21,911 nucleotides of DNA, taken from NCBI GenBank assembly GCA_002425935.1, contig DINE01000027.1:120136-142046 (forward strand), read 5' to 3'. Of the stretch, positions 15,765 to 21,911 are shown in pieces. The stretch comes from Bacteroidales bacterium UBA5548. GTDB taxonomy: Bacteria > Bacteroidota > Bacteroidia > Bacteroidales > UBA932. How positions within the stretch are numbered: the first letter of the stretch is position 1; every line of letters begins with the position of its first letter. Made by a program: the position numbers and the translations under genes. The notes below the pieces were generated by a model. The model worked only from the letters and a program-made list of their open reading frames with translations. It was not told the origin of the DNA and did no database searches.

Positions 15765-16907
15765 TTAATTTTTCTCCTCGGTTCCGTTTAATATTTTATC
15801 AAGCGGTGTAAGTGAGCCAACAATCGCTACCGGAGTTCCTACGGAACATAGCGCATATAAATTATCCATATCTCTGTTCTCCAGTGCAACACAACCGTCG
15901 GTCCAGTCAATTCCCTTTCCTCCTCCTCCGTGAATCTCTATTGCTCCTCCAATTTGTGCATTTCTGTTAATTACACCAGCGGCTTTTAACTGATTGAATC
16001 TTCTCTTGTCATCTGCGTTAGGAAAGTTAATCAAAAGGGCTTTATAGTAGATTGTGTTTCTTCCGCTTTTTTTGACAGTAACAAAATATTTTCCTTCTGG
16101 GGTAGCTTTGTCTCCTTTTTGCATCTTATCTCCCAGCCAGTTAACTCCAAGCTCTACTTCAAACTCCCTAATTTTTTTACCAGATTTGTAAACGATGCAT
16201 TTTCTGGAAAATTTTTCAACGACAAGGCTTACAGATGAGTTGTTCTTTGACCACTGCTTCATCTCTTCGTTAAGACGGAGCCATTCTGTATAGCTGCTAA
16301 AATAGTCGTCCAGTAAGCTTGTAGTCTGTTTTCTAAGTTTTTCAATATTGTTGTTTATTGAATCAATTATATTACGTGCTGTAATCAGATCATCTCTTTT
16401 GTAGGCAGCTTCAGCTTCGTCAAGCTTTAGAAGAACAGGTGTAACACGTTTTCTGAGTGAGTGGTTAAGCGGCAGTTTCTCTTTTACAGACTCAATATAA
16501 CCTAGGCTTATCCTTAGATTCTCGAGGCTTTTCTTTATATATTCATGCAGCTCCGCTTTAACTTTAACAGCTTTCTTTTTGGCCTCTTCGGCGATAGTAA
16601 TTGCCTCAGATGACGACCTTACAGATTTCTCATAGTTCCTGAAAAGAGGACTTTTGTCGTTGTTTACCTTCCAGTCATCCATGGCCTCCTGCCATTTTTG
16701 CTCAGCAGCCTGTAACTCAGTACGCGCATAAAGGTCAGCTTCTGCTTTACGGGCCTCTGCTATAGCTTTCCGCCCTGCTTCAATTTTATCTACCGGAGGC
16801 TTTTCGGAAAAAACCGAAATAGCTGCAACTGAAATCAGTATTGCAGCACAAACCAATAATATCCACTTTATTATCTTACCTCTCTTTCCTGATTTTTTCC
16901 GATTCAT
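15765..16907 (-). CDS. L,D-transpeptidase-family protein (YafK/DpaA-like) with lipoprotein-like helical domain
   Basis: 380 residues. After a very basic start (RKKSGKRGK) comes one membrane helix (about 12-33), then a long helical region (36-215), then a YkuD domain (225-365). The catalytic domain shows KGDKATPEGKYFV (264-276), IEIHGGGG with His326 and DWTDGCVAL with Cys339. The His-...-W-T-x-G-C pattern lacks the second His of the classic motif and resembles E. coli YafK (DpaA/LdtF), which releases Braun lipoprotein from peptidoglycan; that similarity is from memory. The helical region (DKIEAGRKAIAEARKAEADL..., later AAYKRDDLITARNIIDSI) resembles the neighbouring lipoprotein along most of its length (lipoprotein ELDAAKAAVESAKAMETNR, GDYLTAQDKTTASKV). 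It may therefore dock on, or share partners with, that lipoprotein. Follows a hairpin in the 92-bp spacer. Confidence 0.88.
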   Translation of the reverse strand: MNRKKSGKRGKIIKWILLVCAAILISVAAISVFSEKPPVDKIEAGRKAIAEARKAEADLYARTELQAAEQKWQEAMDDWKVNNDKSPLFRNYEKSVRSSSEAITIAEEAKKKAVKVKAELHEYIKKSLENLRISLGYIESVKEKLPLNHSLRKRVTPVLLKLDEAEAAYKRDDLITARNIIDSINNNIEKLRKQTTSLLDDYFSSYTEWLRLNEEMKQWSKNNSSVSLVVEKFSRKCIVYKSGKKIREFEVELGVNWLGDKMQKGDKATPEGKYFVTVKKSGRNTIYYKALLINFPNADDKRRFNQLKAAGVINRNAQIGGAIEIHGGGGKGIDWTDGCVALENRDMDNLYALCSVGTPVAIVGSLTPLDKILNGTEEKN

Positions 16908-16923
16908 TCCCAGTTAGTTTAAA

Positions 16924-16954
16924 TTAAAGCCCTTAAGTTAATTAAGGGCTTTAA
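16924..16954 (-). terminator. Hairpin between lipoprotein gene and L,D-transpeptidase genes (partial terminator or processing site)
   Basis: TTAAAGCCCTTAA (16924-16936) is perfectly complementary to TTAAGGGCTTTAA (16942-16954) across a 5-nt loop: a 13-bp stem. On the minus strand it is followed by only a broken T-tract (TTTAAACTAA), so termination is probably incomplete. It could set lipoprotein mRNA well above that of the genes behind it. The symmetric flanks would also work on the plus strand. Confidence 0.6.
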
Positions 16955-16999
16955 AACAGTTGCAAATACAATTTGTGAATTTAACTAAAAACTCATCAA

Positions 17000-17599
17000 T
17001 TACCTTCTTTTTGTTTTAGAAATAGCGGCAGTCAACTCCTCTTTAATTGCCTCAGCTTTTACTTTAGAAGCAGTGGTTTTATCCTGAGCAGTCAGGTAGT
17101 CACCATTGGTGATAAGAGTGTTGATTTCGCTAACTGATGCCTCAAGAACGGTAATATCGTTTTGAATTGCTTCAAGGGCAGCTTTACCCTCTTTTCCTTT
17201 GGGTGCTTTTGCAAGAAGAGCTTTGTCCTCTTCAATAAGTGCAGTCAGAACAACAAGGGTGTCCTGAACTTCTGTACGAACCTGAGCTTTACGCTCTTCT
17301 GTTCTTGCTTTAAGAGCCTCAACATCGGTAGCAATAACAACAAGTTTCTCTTTGATTGATTTGTAGTCACGTGAAAGGAACATTTTTGACTTTTGTGCTT
17401 CAATTGCAACATTTGCTGCATTAAGAGAGTCCTCCAGAGCTACAAACTCATCTGCAAGGTAACGGTTTGTTTCCATTGCTTTAGCTGATTCAACAGCAGC
17501 TTTGGCTGCGTCAAGTTCTGCCTGTGGAAGTTTTGCGCAACTTGTAGTAAGAGCGGCGAATAGCACTACGGCAAAAATCTGAAATAGGGTTTTTTTCAT
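17000..17599 (-). CDS. Small all-helical lipoprotein (DUF4398-like)
   Basis: 199 residues from ATG 17599. An in-frame upstream extension to 17668 is unlikely because it has no signal-peptide logic and would run into the candidate promoter. The signal peptide ends LTTSC with lipidated Cys21. The next residues (AKLPQAE) lack the acidic surface-export signature, so it probably faces the periplasm. The remainder is Ala/Lys/Glu-rich and helical or coiled-coil, with two related halves (about 25-95 and 100-190). It ends SKTKRR. The first half resembles the DUF4398 pattern (AAKAAVESAKAMETNRYLADEF). First gene of the L,D-transpeptidase operon, with a candidate sigma54 promoter about 65 bp upstream. 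A small helical lipoprotein with a basic tail next to L,D-transpeptidases recalls Braun lipoprotein, though the terminal residue is Arg, not Lys. Confidence 0.85.
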   Translation of the reverse strand: MKKTLFQIFAVVLFAALTTSCAKLPQAELDAAKAAVESAKAMETNRYLADEFVALEDSLNAANVAIEAQKSKMFLSRDYKSIKEKLVVIATDVEALKARTEERKAQVRTEVQDTLVVLTALIEEDKALLAKAPKGKEGKAALEAIQNDITVLEASVSEINTLITNGDYLTAQDKTTASKVKAEAIKEELTAAISKTKRR

Positions 17600-17653
17600 T
17601 TGTGTTAATTTTTTAAAATGGAATGTAAACTTTTGATTAAACAACTTTATCTC

Positions 17654-17679
17654 CACACTAAATGACAATTAGTGTGCCA
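17654..17679 (-). promoter_or_regulatory. Candidate sigma54 (-24/-12) promoter overlapping an inverted repeat
   Basis: On the minus strand TGGCAC-ACTAA-TTGTC (17679 to 17664) matches the sigma54 consensus TGGCACg-N4-TTGCa in sequence and spacing, except T for the -12 C. Transcription would begin near 17653, about 55 nt before the lipoprotein ATG. The element overlaps a perfect 8-bp inverted repeat (CACACTAA 17654-17661, TTAGTGTG 17669-17676), which could be an operator and is also an alternative explanation for the motif. No good TAnnTTTG box is present between here and the regulator gene. Confidence 0.42.
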
Positions 17680-17796
17680 AACTACATAATATGCACTATA
17701 ACAGATAATTACAGAGGTGATTGTGTTGGGCTGTTTTTATTGAAAATTCAACTTTAGTGTCTTTTGCGCTGCAACAATAAGAATATCAGCAAAATA

Positions 17797-17821
17797 TGAT
17801 TGCAGGTATTTTTTGCAATCA
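17797..17821. promoter_or_regulatory. Dyad TGATTGCA-N9-TGCAATCA, possible activator site or weak terminator
   Basis: Perfect 8-bp arms (17797-17804 and 17814-17821). It sits 145-168 bp upstream of the candidate sigma54 start, the usual place for an NtrC-type activator site. It is also the first hairpin after the regulator gene's stop, and on the minus strand is followed by ATATTTTG, so it might be a weak terminator instead. Confidence 0.4.
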
Positions 17822-17827
17822 ACAAAA

Positions 17828-17867
17828 TGTGTACAAAAAGTTTGCAGTGTGTACAAAAAGTTTGCAG
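17828..17867. repeat. Perfect tandem duplication of a 20-bp unit, candidate upstream activating sites
   Basis: TGTGTACAAAAAGTTTGCAG occurs twice head to tail (17828-17847, 17848-17867), ending 1 bp before the regulator stop codon. Each unit contains the imperfect dyad TGTACA...TTTGCA. The 20-bp period places both copies on nearly the same face of the helix, about 175-215 bp upstream of the candidate sigma54 start. Confidence 0.75.
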
Positions 17868-17868
17868 T

Positions 17869-19266
17869 TTACTCCTTAAGACCGTACTTCTCTATTCTCT
17901 CATGAAGCATAACCCTTGAAATGCCTAATATCTTTGCTGCTTTTAGCTGGTTACCCCCGGTTTTGGCCAATGCCCATTTTAAAAGATCTTTTTCAAACTC
18001 CTCTCCCGCCAGTTTGAAAACCTCCCCCTCTTTTAACTTTATATCATCTGTAAGATATGAACTGAGCCTCTCTTTTACACTATTTTCAGTGACAATATGT
18101 TTTTCAGCTCCCTCTAATAACAGCTCCGGACCTATCACAGACCCCTTTGACAGAATTATTGCTCTTTTTATAACATTTTCAAGTTCACGGATATTGCCCG
18201 GCCATGTGTAGTCACATAGTCTTTTTATTGATTCAGGATGCAGTGAAACAACGTTAGAGCCACTCTCGCCTGAGTGTTTTTCCAGAAAATGTGCTGCAAG
18301 CAGTGGAATATCATCTCTTCTCATTCTGAGCGGAGGCAGTGATATTGTTACAACCTTCAGACGGTAATAGAGGTCTTCGCGAAAACTCTTGCTTAAAATG
18401 TCGTTTTCAAGATTTCTGTTTGTTGCAGCAACAAGCCGTGCATTGACCTTAATTATCTTTGAGCTTCCAAGCCTTTCAAATGTTCCCTCTTGCAAAACTC
18501 TCAGAACCTTTGCCTGTAGTGGAAGGCTCATGTCGCCGATTTCGTCTAGAAAGAGAGTTCCGTTGTTAACCTCCTCAAATTTTCCTGCTTTCTGTTTTTC
18601 GGCCCCGGTAAAGGAGCCTTTCTCGTAACCGAAGAGTTCGCTTTCGAGTAGTGTTTCGGGAATTGCTGCACAATTGATAGCTATGAAGGGTCTTGAAGAG
18701 CGCTCGCTGTATTTGTGAATTGCTCTGGCAACCAGCTCCTTACCTGTTCCGCTCTCTCCTGTGATAAGAATACTGGCATCACTTGCAGCCACTTTGCCTA
18801 TCAGTTTGAAAACCTCTTTAATTGCTGCGCTCTCTCCAATAATTATGTCATCATTTGAAGCTCTGTTTTTTCTCTTTTCCGGGGTCTCTGCAGGAGTGGT
18901 AACAGGAACTGTTTTTAATGCCTCGTCGATAACATTCATCAAATGAGGAATATCAAATGGTTTTTCTATATACTCGTATGCACCATATTTCATTGCCTTT
19001 ATAACCCTGTCTCCAGATCCGTAGGCAGTTATGATAATAACAGGCGTTTTTGGGGAGAGTTGCTTAAGCTCTTTTAAAACCTGAATACCGTCTCTTCCGG
19101 GCATTTCAATATCAAGAATTACAAGATGAGGCAACACTTTTTTAAAGGCAGCCAGAGCCTCCTCTGCATTTGAAGCTTCGTTAATTGTGTACTCTTTTGA
19201 ATTGAGCAGTTTCTTAAACGAATACCTTACACTTTGCTCGTCATCTACAACAAGTAATTTGAACAT
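17869..19266 (-). CDS. NtrC-family sigma54-dependent response regulator
   Basis: 465 residues in three parts. The receiver (1-120) has the acidic pair D8-D9, phospho-acceptor Asp52 (VILDIEMPGRDG), Thr80 and Lys102. The AAA+ domain (about 140-380) has Walker A GESGTGKE (170-177), the sigma54-contacting loop GSFTGA (217-222; Ser instead of the commoner Ala), Walker B GTLFLDEIG (236-244) and the WPGNIREL motif (355-362). A Fis-type helix-turn-helix closes the protein (NQLKAAKILGISRVMLHERI, 439-458). When phosphorylated such proteins bind upstream sites and drive open-complex formation by sigma54 polymerase. The partner kinase gene ends 11 bp upstream. The likely target operon starts immediately downstream on the same strand, with repeats suited to activator binding in the gap. 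This local pairing is the reason to link the regulator to the cell-wall genes. Confidence 0.97.
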   Translation of the reverse strand: MFKLLVVDDEQSVRYSFKKLLNSKEYTINEASNAEEALAAFKKVLPHLVILDIEMPGRDGIQVLKELKQLSPKTPVIIITAYGSGDRVIKAMKYGAYEYIEKPFDIPHLMNVIDEALKTVPVTTPAETPEKRKNRASNDDIIIGESAAIKEVFKLIGKVAASDASILITGESGTGKELVARAIHKYSERSSRPFIAINCAAIPETLLESELFGYEKGSFTGAEKQKAGKFEEVNNGTLFLDEIGDMSLPLQAKVLRVLQEGTFERLGSSKIIKVNARLVAATNRNLENDILSKSFREDLYYRLKVVTISLPPLRMRRDDIPLLAAHFLEKHSGESGSNVVSLHPESIKRLCDYTWPGNIRELENVIKRAIILSKGSVIGPELLLEGAEKHIVTENSVKERLSSYLTDDIKLKEGEVFKLAGEEFEKDLLKWALAKTGGNQLKAAKILGISRVMLHERIEKYGLKE

Positions 19267-19277
19267 TTTAACAAAAA

Positions 19278-20777
19278 TTAATCGGTAATTGGTAAAAACA
19301 GGTGAAAAATAGCGCCCTTTGACCCGGGTTTATTTTCTGCAGTAATTATACCTCCGTGAGTCCGGGCTATTCCCTGAGAGATCGAAAGCCCCAAGCCAAC
19401 ACCCATGTCACTTCCGCGGATAAATGGTTCAAAAAGAGATTTCATTATAGCATCAGGAATTCCGGGACCTGAATCTTCGAAATCAATTCTAAGAAAATTG
19501 CCTTTGCCAATTTCCGGGCAGCTCTCAGTAATATCGGATTTTATATCCAGAGTTCCACCATCTGGCATAACCTCTACAGCATTCATTATTATATTCATAA
19601 AGACCTGCTTAAGGTGTCCTGAGTCTGCATTTACCAAAGACTTGATTTTTGCGGAGGAGTTAGTGAAATCAATACCATTCTTGACTATTCTTGGTTTAAG
19701 CAACTGAATAACTTCGGAGAGAGAGTCGGCAGGGTTAATTATAGCAAACACCGGATCGGCTGGTTTGGCAAACTTAAGAAAGTCTTTTGTAAAGTTCTCC
19801 ATCCGGTCTATTTCACTGGTTATTATGTCAAGGTCCTCTTTTATAGTAGCAGGAATCGTCTTGTCTTCACGTATTGAGTAAACCAGCATTTTTATTGCTG
19901 CAAGCGGGTTTCTTATTTCATGAGCAATTGTTGGTGCAATTTTACCAAGTGTGGCGTATTTATTTGAGTACTGGAGCAGCTCCTTATTTTTGCTGAGGTC
20001 ACTGTTGGCACGATTGATTCTTTCTATCAGTACCTTTATTCTTCTGTCGAGTTCGTCAAGCTCTCCCCCGTGATTTAGCTTGAGTTGCTCAAAGACTTCA
20101 TCCCCGGAAACACTCCTGATTGTGAGAATGAGCTGATTAAGTGGCCCGAAGAGCAGCCGTGAAATGAGCCAGCTTAGTAAAAGGCCTGTAACAATTCCAC
20201 CTATACCCAACGAAATAAGAATTCTCAGTATTATTGTATTGGTTCTGGAGAGTTCTCGCTCGTGGAGTTCTTGTGTCTTTTGATTTATAAATATGAACTC
20301 ATTGCTCTTTTGCTGTATAGTTACCAAAAGCTCCTGCGCTGAGTGAACAAGCAGCGCATTTGCTTTACTTATCTCTCCCGAACGGATATTTGTTACAGCT
20401 TTAATAATGTTTTGCTCATGATTTGAGAATAGAGCTGACACCTGACCTATGAGTTGTATCTCTTCCGGAGTGTTTGCTCTGACTCGTGCTCTCTCCAGAT
20501 GGTAGATAAATTTTGTCTGTCTGGTTTTCAGAGAGTCAAGCCATACACCGGACTTGTTTACCAGGAGAGTAAAGGTAAGCCCTTTGATAGCTGTAATTTC
20601 GTTCTCCATCTCCTTTGCCTCATTCACGCTGCTTCTGGACCACTCTATGTACCTTTCAGTCTCTTTCTGGAGGTTATATGAGTAAGCAATGACAAGAAAT
20701 ACTCCACCCATCATTATAGCAAGAATGAGTAGTACCCAGATGAAAATTCTGTAATTAAAAAAAGGTTTCAGAAACAC
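19278..20777 (-). CDS. Membrane sensor histidine kinase paired with the NtrC-type regulator
   Basis: 499 residues from a GTG at 20777; the frame is closed by a TGA 15 bp further upstream and no ATG fits before the first membrane helix. Domains: TM1 (about 11-31), a mainly helical periplasmic sensor (32-180), TM2 (181-207), HAMP (208-260), the dimerisation H-box TIAHEIRNPLAA with His286, and the ATPase with N-box FMNIIMNAVEVMP (Asn399), DFEDSGPGIP (432-441) and GVGLGLSISQGIARTHGG (459-476). It lacks a PAS domain, so sensing should occur through the periplasmic helices, in keeping with an envelope signal. HPNxxR-type phosphatase residues (HEIRNP) are present. It is followed 11 bp later by the regulator. 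A minus-strand -7 box lies just upstream, indicating its own promoter. Confidence 0.95.
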   Translation of the reverse strand: MFLKPFFNYRIFIWVLLILAIMMGGVFLVIAYSYNLQKETERYIEWSRSSVNEAKEMENEITAIKGLTFTLLVNKSGVWLDSLKTRQTKFIYHLERARVRANTPEEIQLIGQVSALFSNHEQNIIKAVTNIRSGEISKANALLVHSAQELLVTIQQKSNEFIFINQKTQELHERELSRTNTIILRILISLGIGGIVTGLLLSWLISRLLFGPLNQLILTIRSVSGDEVFEQLKLNHGGELDELDRRIKVLIERINRANSDLSKNKELLQYSNKYATLGKIAPTIAHEIRNPLAAIKMLVYSIREDKTIPATIKEDLDIITSEIDRMENFTKDFLKFAKPADPVFAIINPADSLSEVIQLLKPRIVKNGIDFTNSSAKIKSLVNADSGHLKQVFMNIIMNAVEVMPDGGTLDIKSDITESCPEIGKGNFLRIDFEDSGPGIPDAIMKSLFEPFIRGSDMGVGLGLSISQGIARTHGGIITAENKPGSKGAIFHLFLPITD

Positions 20778-20799
20778 ACTTTCTATTTTAAATCAGGGT

Positions 20800-20807
20800 C
20801 AAAATTA
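20800..20807 (-). promoter_or_regulatory. -7 box of the kinase-regulator operon
   Basis: TAATTTTG on the minus strand matches TAnnTTTG exactly. The expected start near 20793 gives a leader of about 16 nt to the GTG at 20777 and supports that start. The -33 box is poor (TTCG at 21-bp spacing). Confidence 0.45.
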
Positions 20808-20872
20808 TTCAAAATCTGACTAAATGTACGAATATTTTCAGATTGTTGTCAAGACTTATGTTGTAGGGATAA

Positions 20873-20888
20873 ATTCTTGTATTCTTGT
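20873..20888. repeat. Short tandem repeat ATTCTTGT x2
   Basis: Two exact 8-bp copies directly behind the pdxH stop codon, in the 112-bp spacer before the kinase gene. Too short to interpret; could be slippage. Confidence 0.6.
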
Positions 20889-20889
20889 A

Positions 20890-21558
20890 TTAAGGATAGA
20901 TTCTGTAGATTTCCCATAAGGTATCTCCAGAAGTGGACGCCCTTTTGAAAATGATTCTGTCATGCGACCTTCCTGAGCCTCCCTGCCAGAATTCAAAATA
21001 TTGCGGGATAACAATATAACCGCCCCAGTTTGCCGGGCGAATAATCTCGGAGTTACTCTCTGCCAGATTTTTAATGATTTTGTCAAACTGAGCCTTGTCT
21101 GAAAGCGGCCTACTTTGTTGAGATAATGAGGAAGATGCCTGGCTCTCGCGAGGGCGTGTTTTAAAGTATTTATCTGAGTCTTCCTCTGAAATCTTTTGGG
21201 CAACACCTTCAATTCTAACCTGCCTCATAGATTTTTGCCAGAAAAAAAGTAGGGCAACCCTGTTATTTTGAGCAATTTCAATCCCCTTTTTGCTCTCGTA
21301 ATTAGTAAAAAAGAGAAACCCTTCAGGAGAGTAACTCTTTAGAAGAACTACTCTTGAAGAAGGCATACCGGAGGGTGTTGCCGTACTCAAAACCATGGCG
21401 TTTGCCTCATAACTTAAGTCTCCGTCTCTGTTTATAAAGCTCTCCTCATGGGAAAACCACTCACCAAATTGTGAGAAGGGATCACTTAACATATTTTCTA
21501 AATCAAGCGGCTGTGGTGAGTAGTCGCGCCTCATCCCTGCCAAATCTTTTTTATTCAT
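20890..21558 (-). CDS. pdxH: Pyridoxamine/pyridoxine 5'-phosphate oxidase
   Basis: 222 residues, close to E. coli PdxH (218). The FMN enzyme oxidises pyridoxamine- or pyridoxine-5'-phosphate to pyridoxal phosphate in the cytoplasm. Motifs in order: MRRDY near the N-terminus (substrate-side Arg), SSRVVLLK (67-74), FFTNYESKKG (93-102), ALLFFW (112-117), RQVRIEG (122-128), YFKTRPRESQ (141-150), WGGYIVIPQYFEFWQGG (188-204) and GRSHDR (206-211, Arg207 and His209 of the PLP site). It ends WEIYRIYP where most family members end RLxP. Its ATG overlaps the TGA of the DCC-family gene (ATGA), so translation is coupled. No B6-synthesis gene is adjacent. Confidence 0.95.
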   Translation of the reverse strand: MNKKDLAGMRRDYSPQPLDLENMLSDPFSQFGEWFSHEESFINRDGDLSYEANAMVLSTATPSGMPSSRVVLLKSYSPEGFLFFTNYESKKGIEIAQNNRVALLFFWQKSMRQVRIEGVAQKISEEDSDKYFKTRPRESQASSSLSQQSRPLSDKAQFDKIIKNLAESNSEIIRPANWGGYIVIPQYFEFWQGGSGRSHDRIIFKRASTSGDTLWEIYRIYP

Positions 21559-21896
21559 TTTCTAAACCTGTATCTGTTGGCGGCAATCAGCCTGTAAACA
21601 TAGTCCCTTATTGAAACTGGAACAATTTTAAACAAATATAGCAATCTCCATACTCCTCCGATATCTTTCAGTATTTCCAATACTGCCGATGACTTTATAT
21701 AAATAGCACGATTACTGATATATACTATGTATTGCTCCTTTGAAAAATCGATATTATTTTTTTTCAGAATTCTCTGCCCCTGATCTGTATCGTATGGTAT
21801 GTATTCAAAAACCGGCAGAGTTTCTCTTCTTTTTATAAAAGTGACAGTTCTCTGACATATTTTGCAGTTTGCATCATATAATATTGACTGTTTCAT
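21555..21896 (-). CDS. DCC-family (DUF393) thiol-disulfide oxidoreductase-like protein
   Basis: 113 residues. The N-terminal YDANCKICQRTV (7-18) is the family's DxxCxxC signature (commonly YDGxCxxC), here with Ala-Asn in place of the usual Gly-x. The rest fits the DUF393 layout: an EYIPYD strand, then YIVYISNRAIYIKSSAVLEIL, which matches the family's 'V.......G.....S.A.......GG' stretch, and a hydrophobic end (GGVWRLLYLFKIVP...YRLIAANRYRFRK). A thioredoxin-like redox role is assumed from the CxxC; no member's substrate is firmly known. Coupled to pdxH by a 4-bp overlap. The ATG at 21896 is only 15 bp from the window edge, so its promoter is not visible. Confidence 0.85.
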   Translation of the reverse strand: MKQSILYDANCKICQRTVTFIKRRETLPVFEYIPYDTDQGQRILKKNNIDFSKEQYIVYISNRAIYIKSSAVLEILKDIGGVWRLLYLFKIVPVSIRDYVYRLIAANRYRFRK

Positions 21897-21911
21897 AGCT
21901 GCTTATATAAA

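Noticed and set aside
17828..17867. CRISPR-like repeat.
   Set aside because: Two directly abutting copies with no spacer; a tandem duplication, not an array.

Overview
The window looks like chromosomal DNA of a member of the Bacteroidota, most likely Bacteroidales-like. The evidence is a SusC/SusD pair, a surface lipoprotein with an acidic residue after the lipobox Cys, near-absence of Shine-Dalgarno sequences, and several exact matches to the phylum's -7 promoter element (TAnnTTTG). The DNA is A+T-rich by eye. I saw no transposase, phage gene, rRNA, tRNA or CRISPR array.

Layout. (1) 1-5100, minus strand: the first codons of a DUF2461-family gene run off the left edge, followed by a susC-susD pair with a strong terminator and no enzyme genes beside it. 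(2) 5100-8606: a stand-alone Aas-like acyl-activating ligase (minus) diverges from an MscS-type channel and a type II pantothenate kinase (plus). (3) 8645-13707, minus: a compact three-gene operon. It encodes a PrsW-type intramembrane protease with a cytoplasmic tail, a single-pass membrane protein ending in about eleven 'EKLG' repeats (coupled by an ATGA overlap), and a large secreted protein with a HEXXH metallopeptidase-like domain, a probable beta-propeller and a probable outer-membrane barrel. A lone Hpt gene is transcribed divergently from it. (4) 14238-20777, minus: a sensor kinase and an NtrC-type sigma54 activator lie directly upstream of a helical lipoprotein, two L,D-transpeptidases of different subtypes and a membrane-anchored unknown protein. 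(5) 20890-21896, minus: pdxH, translationally coupled to a DCC-family thiol oxidoreductase.

The two regions most likely to hold undescribed biology are (3) and (4). In (4) the lipoprotein has a candidate -24/-12 promoter, and 145-215 bp upstream of it lie a dyad and a perfect tandem 20-bp repeat, the usual distance for sigma54-activator sites. The first L,D-transpeptidase appears to carry the same helical domain as the lipoprotein. I read this as a two-component, sigma54-controlled cell-wall module, possibly a Bacteroidota counterpart of lipoprotein-peptidoglycan tethering. In (3) the coupling of an intramembrane protease to a single-pass repeat protein suggests a protease-substrate pair acting with an outer-membrane peptidase. 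Both functional readings are inference.
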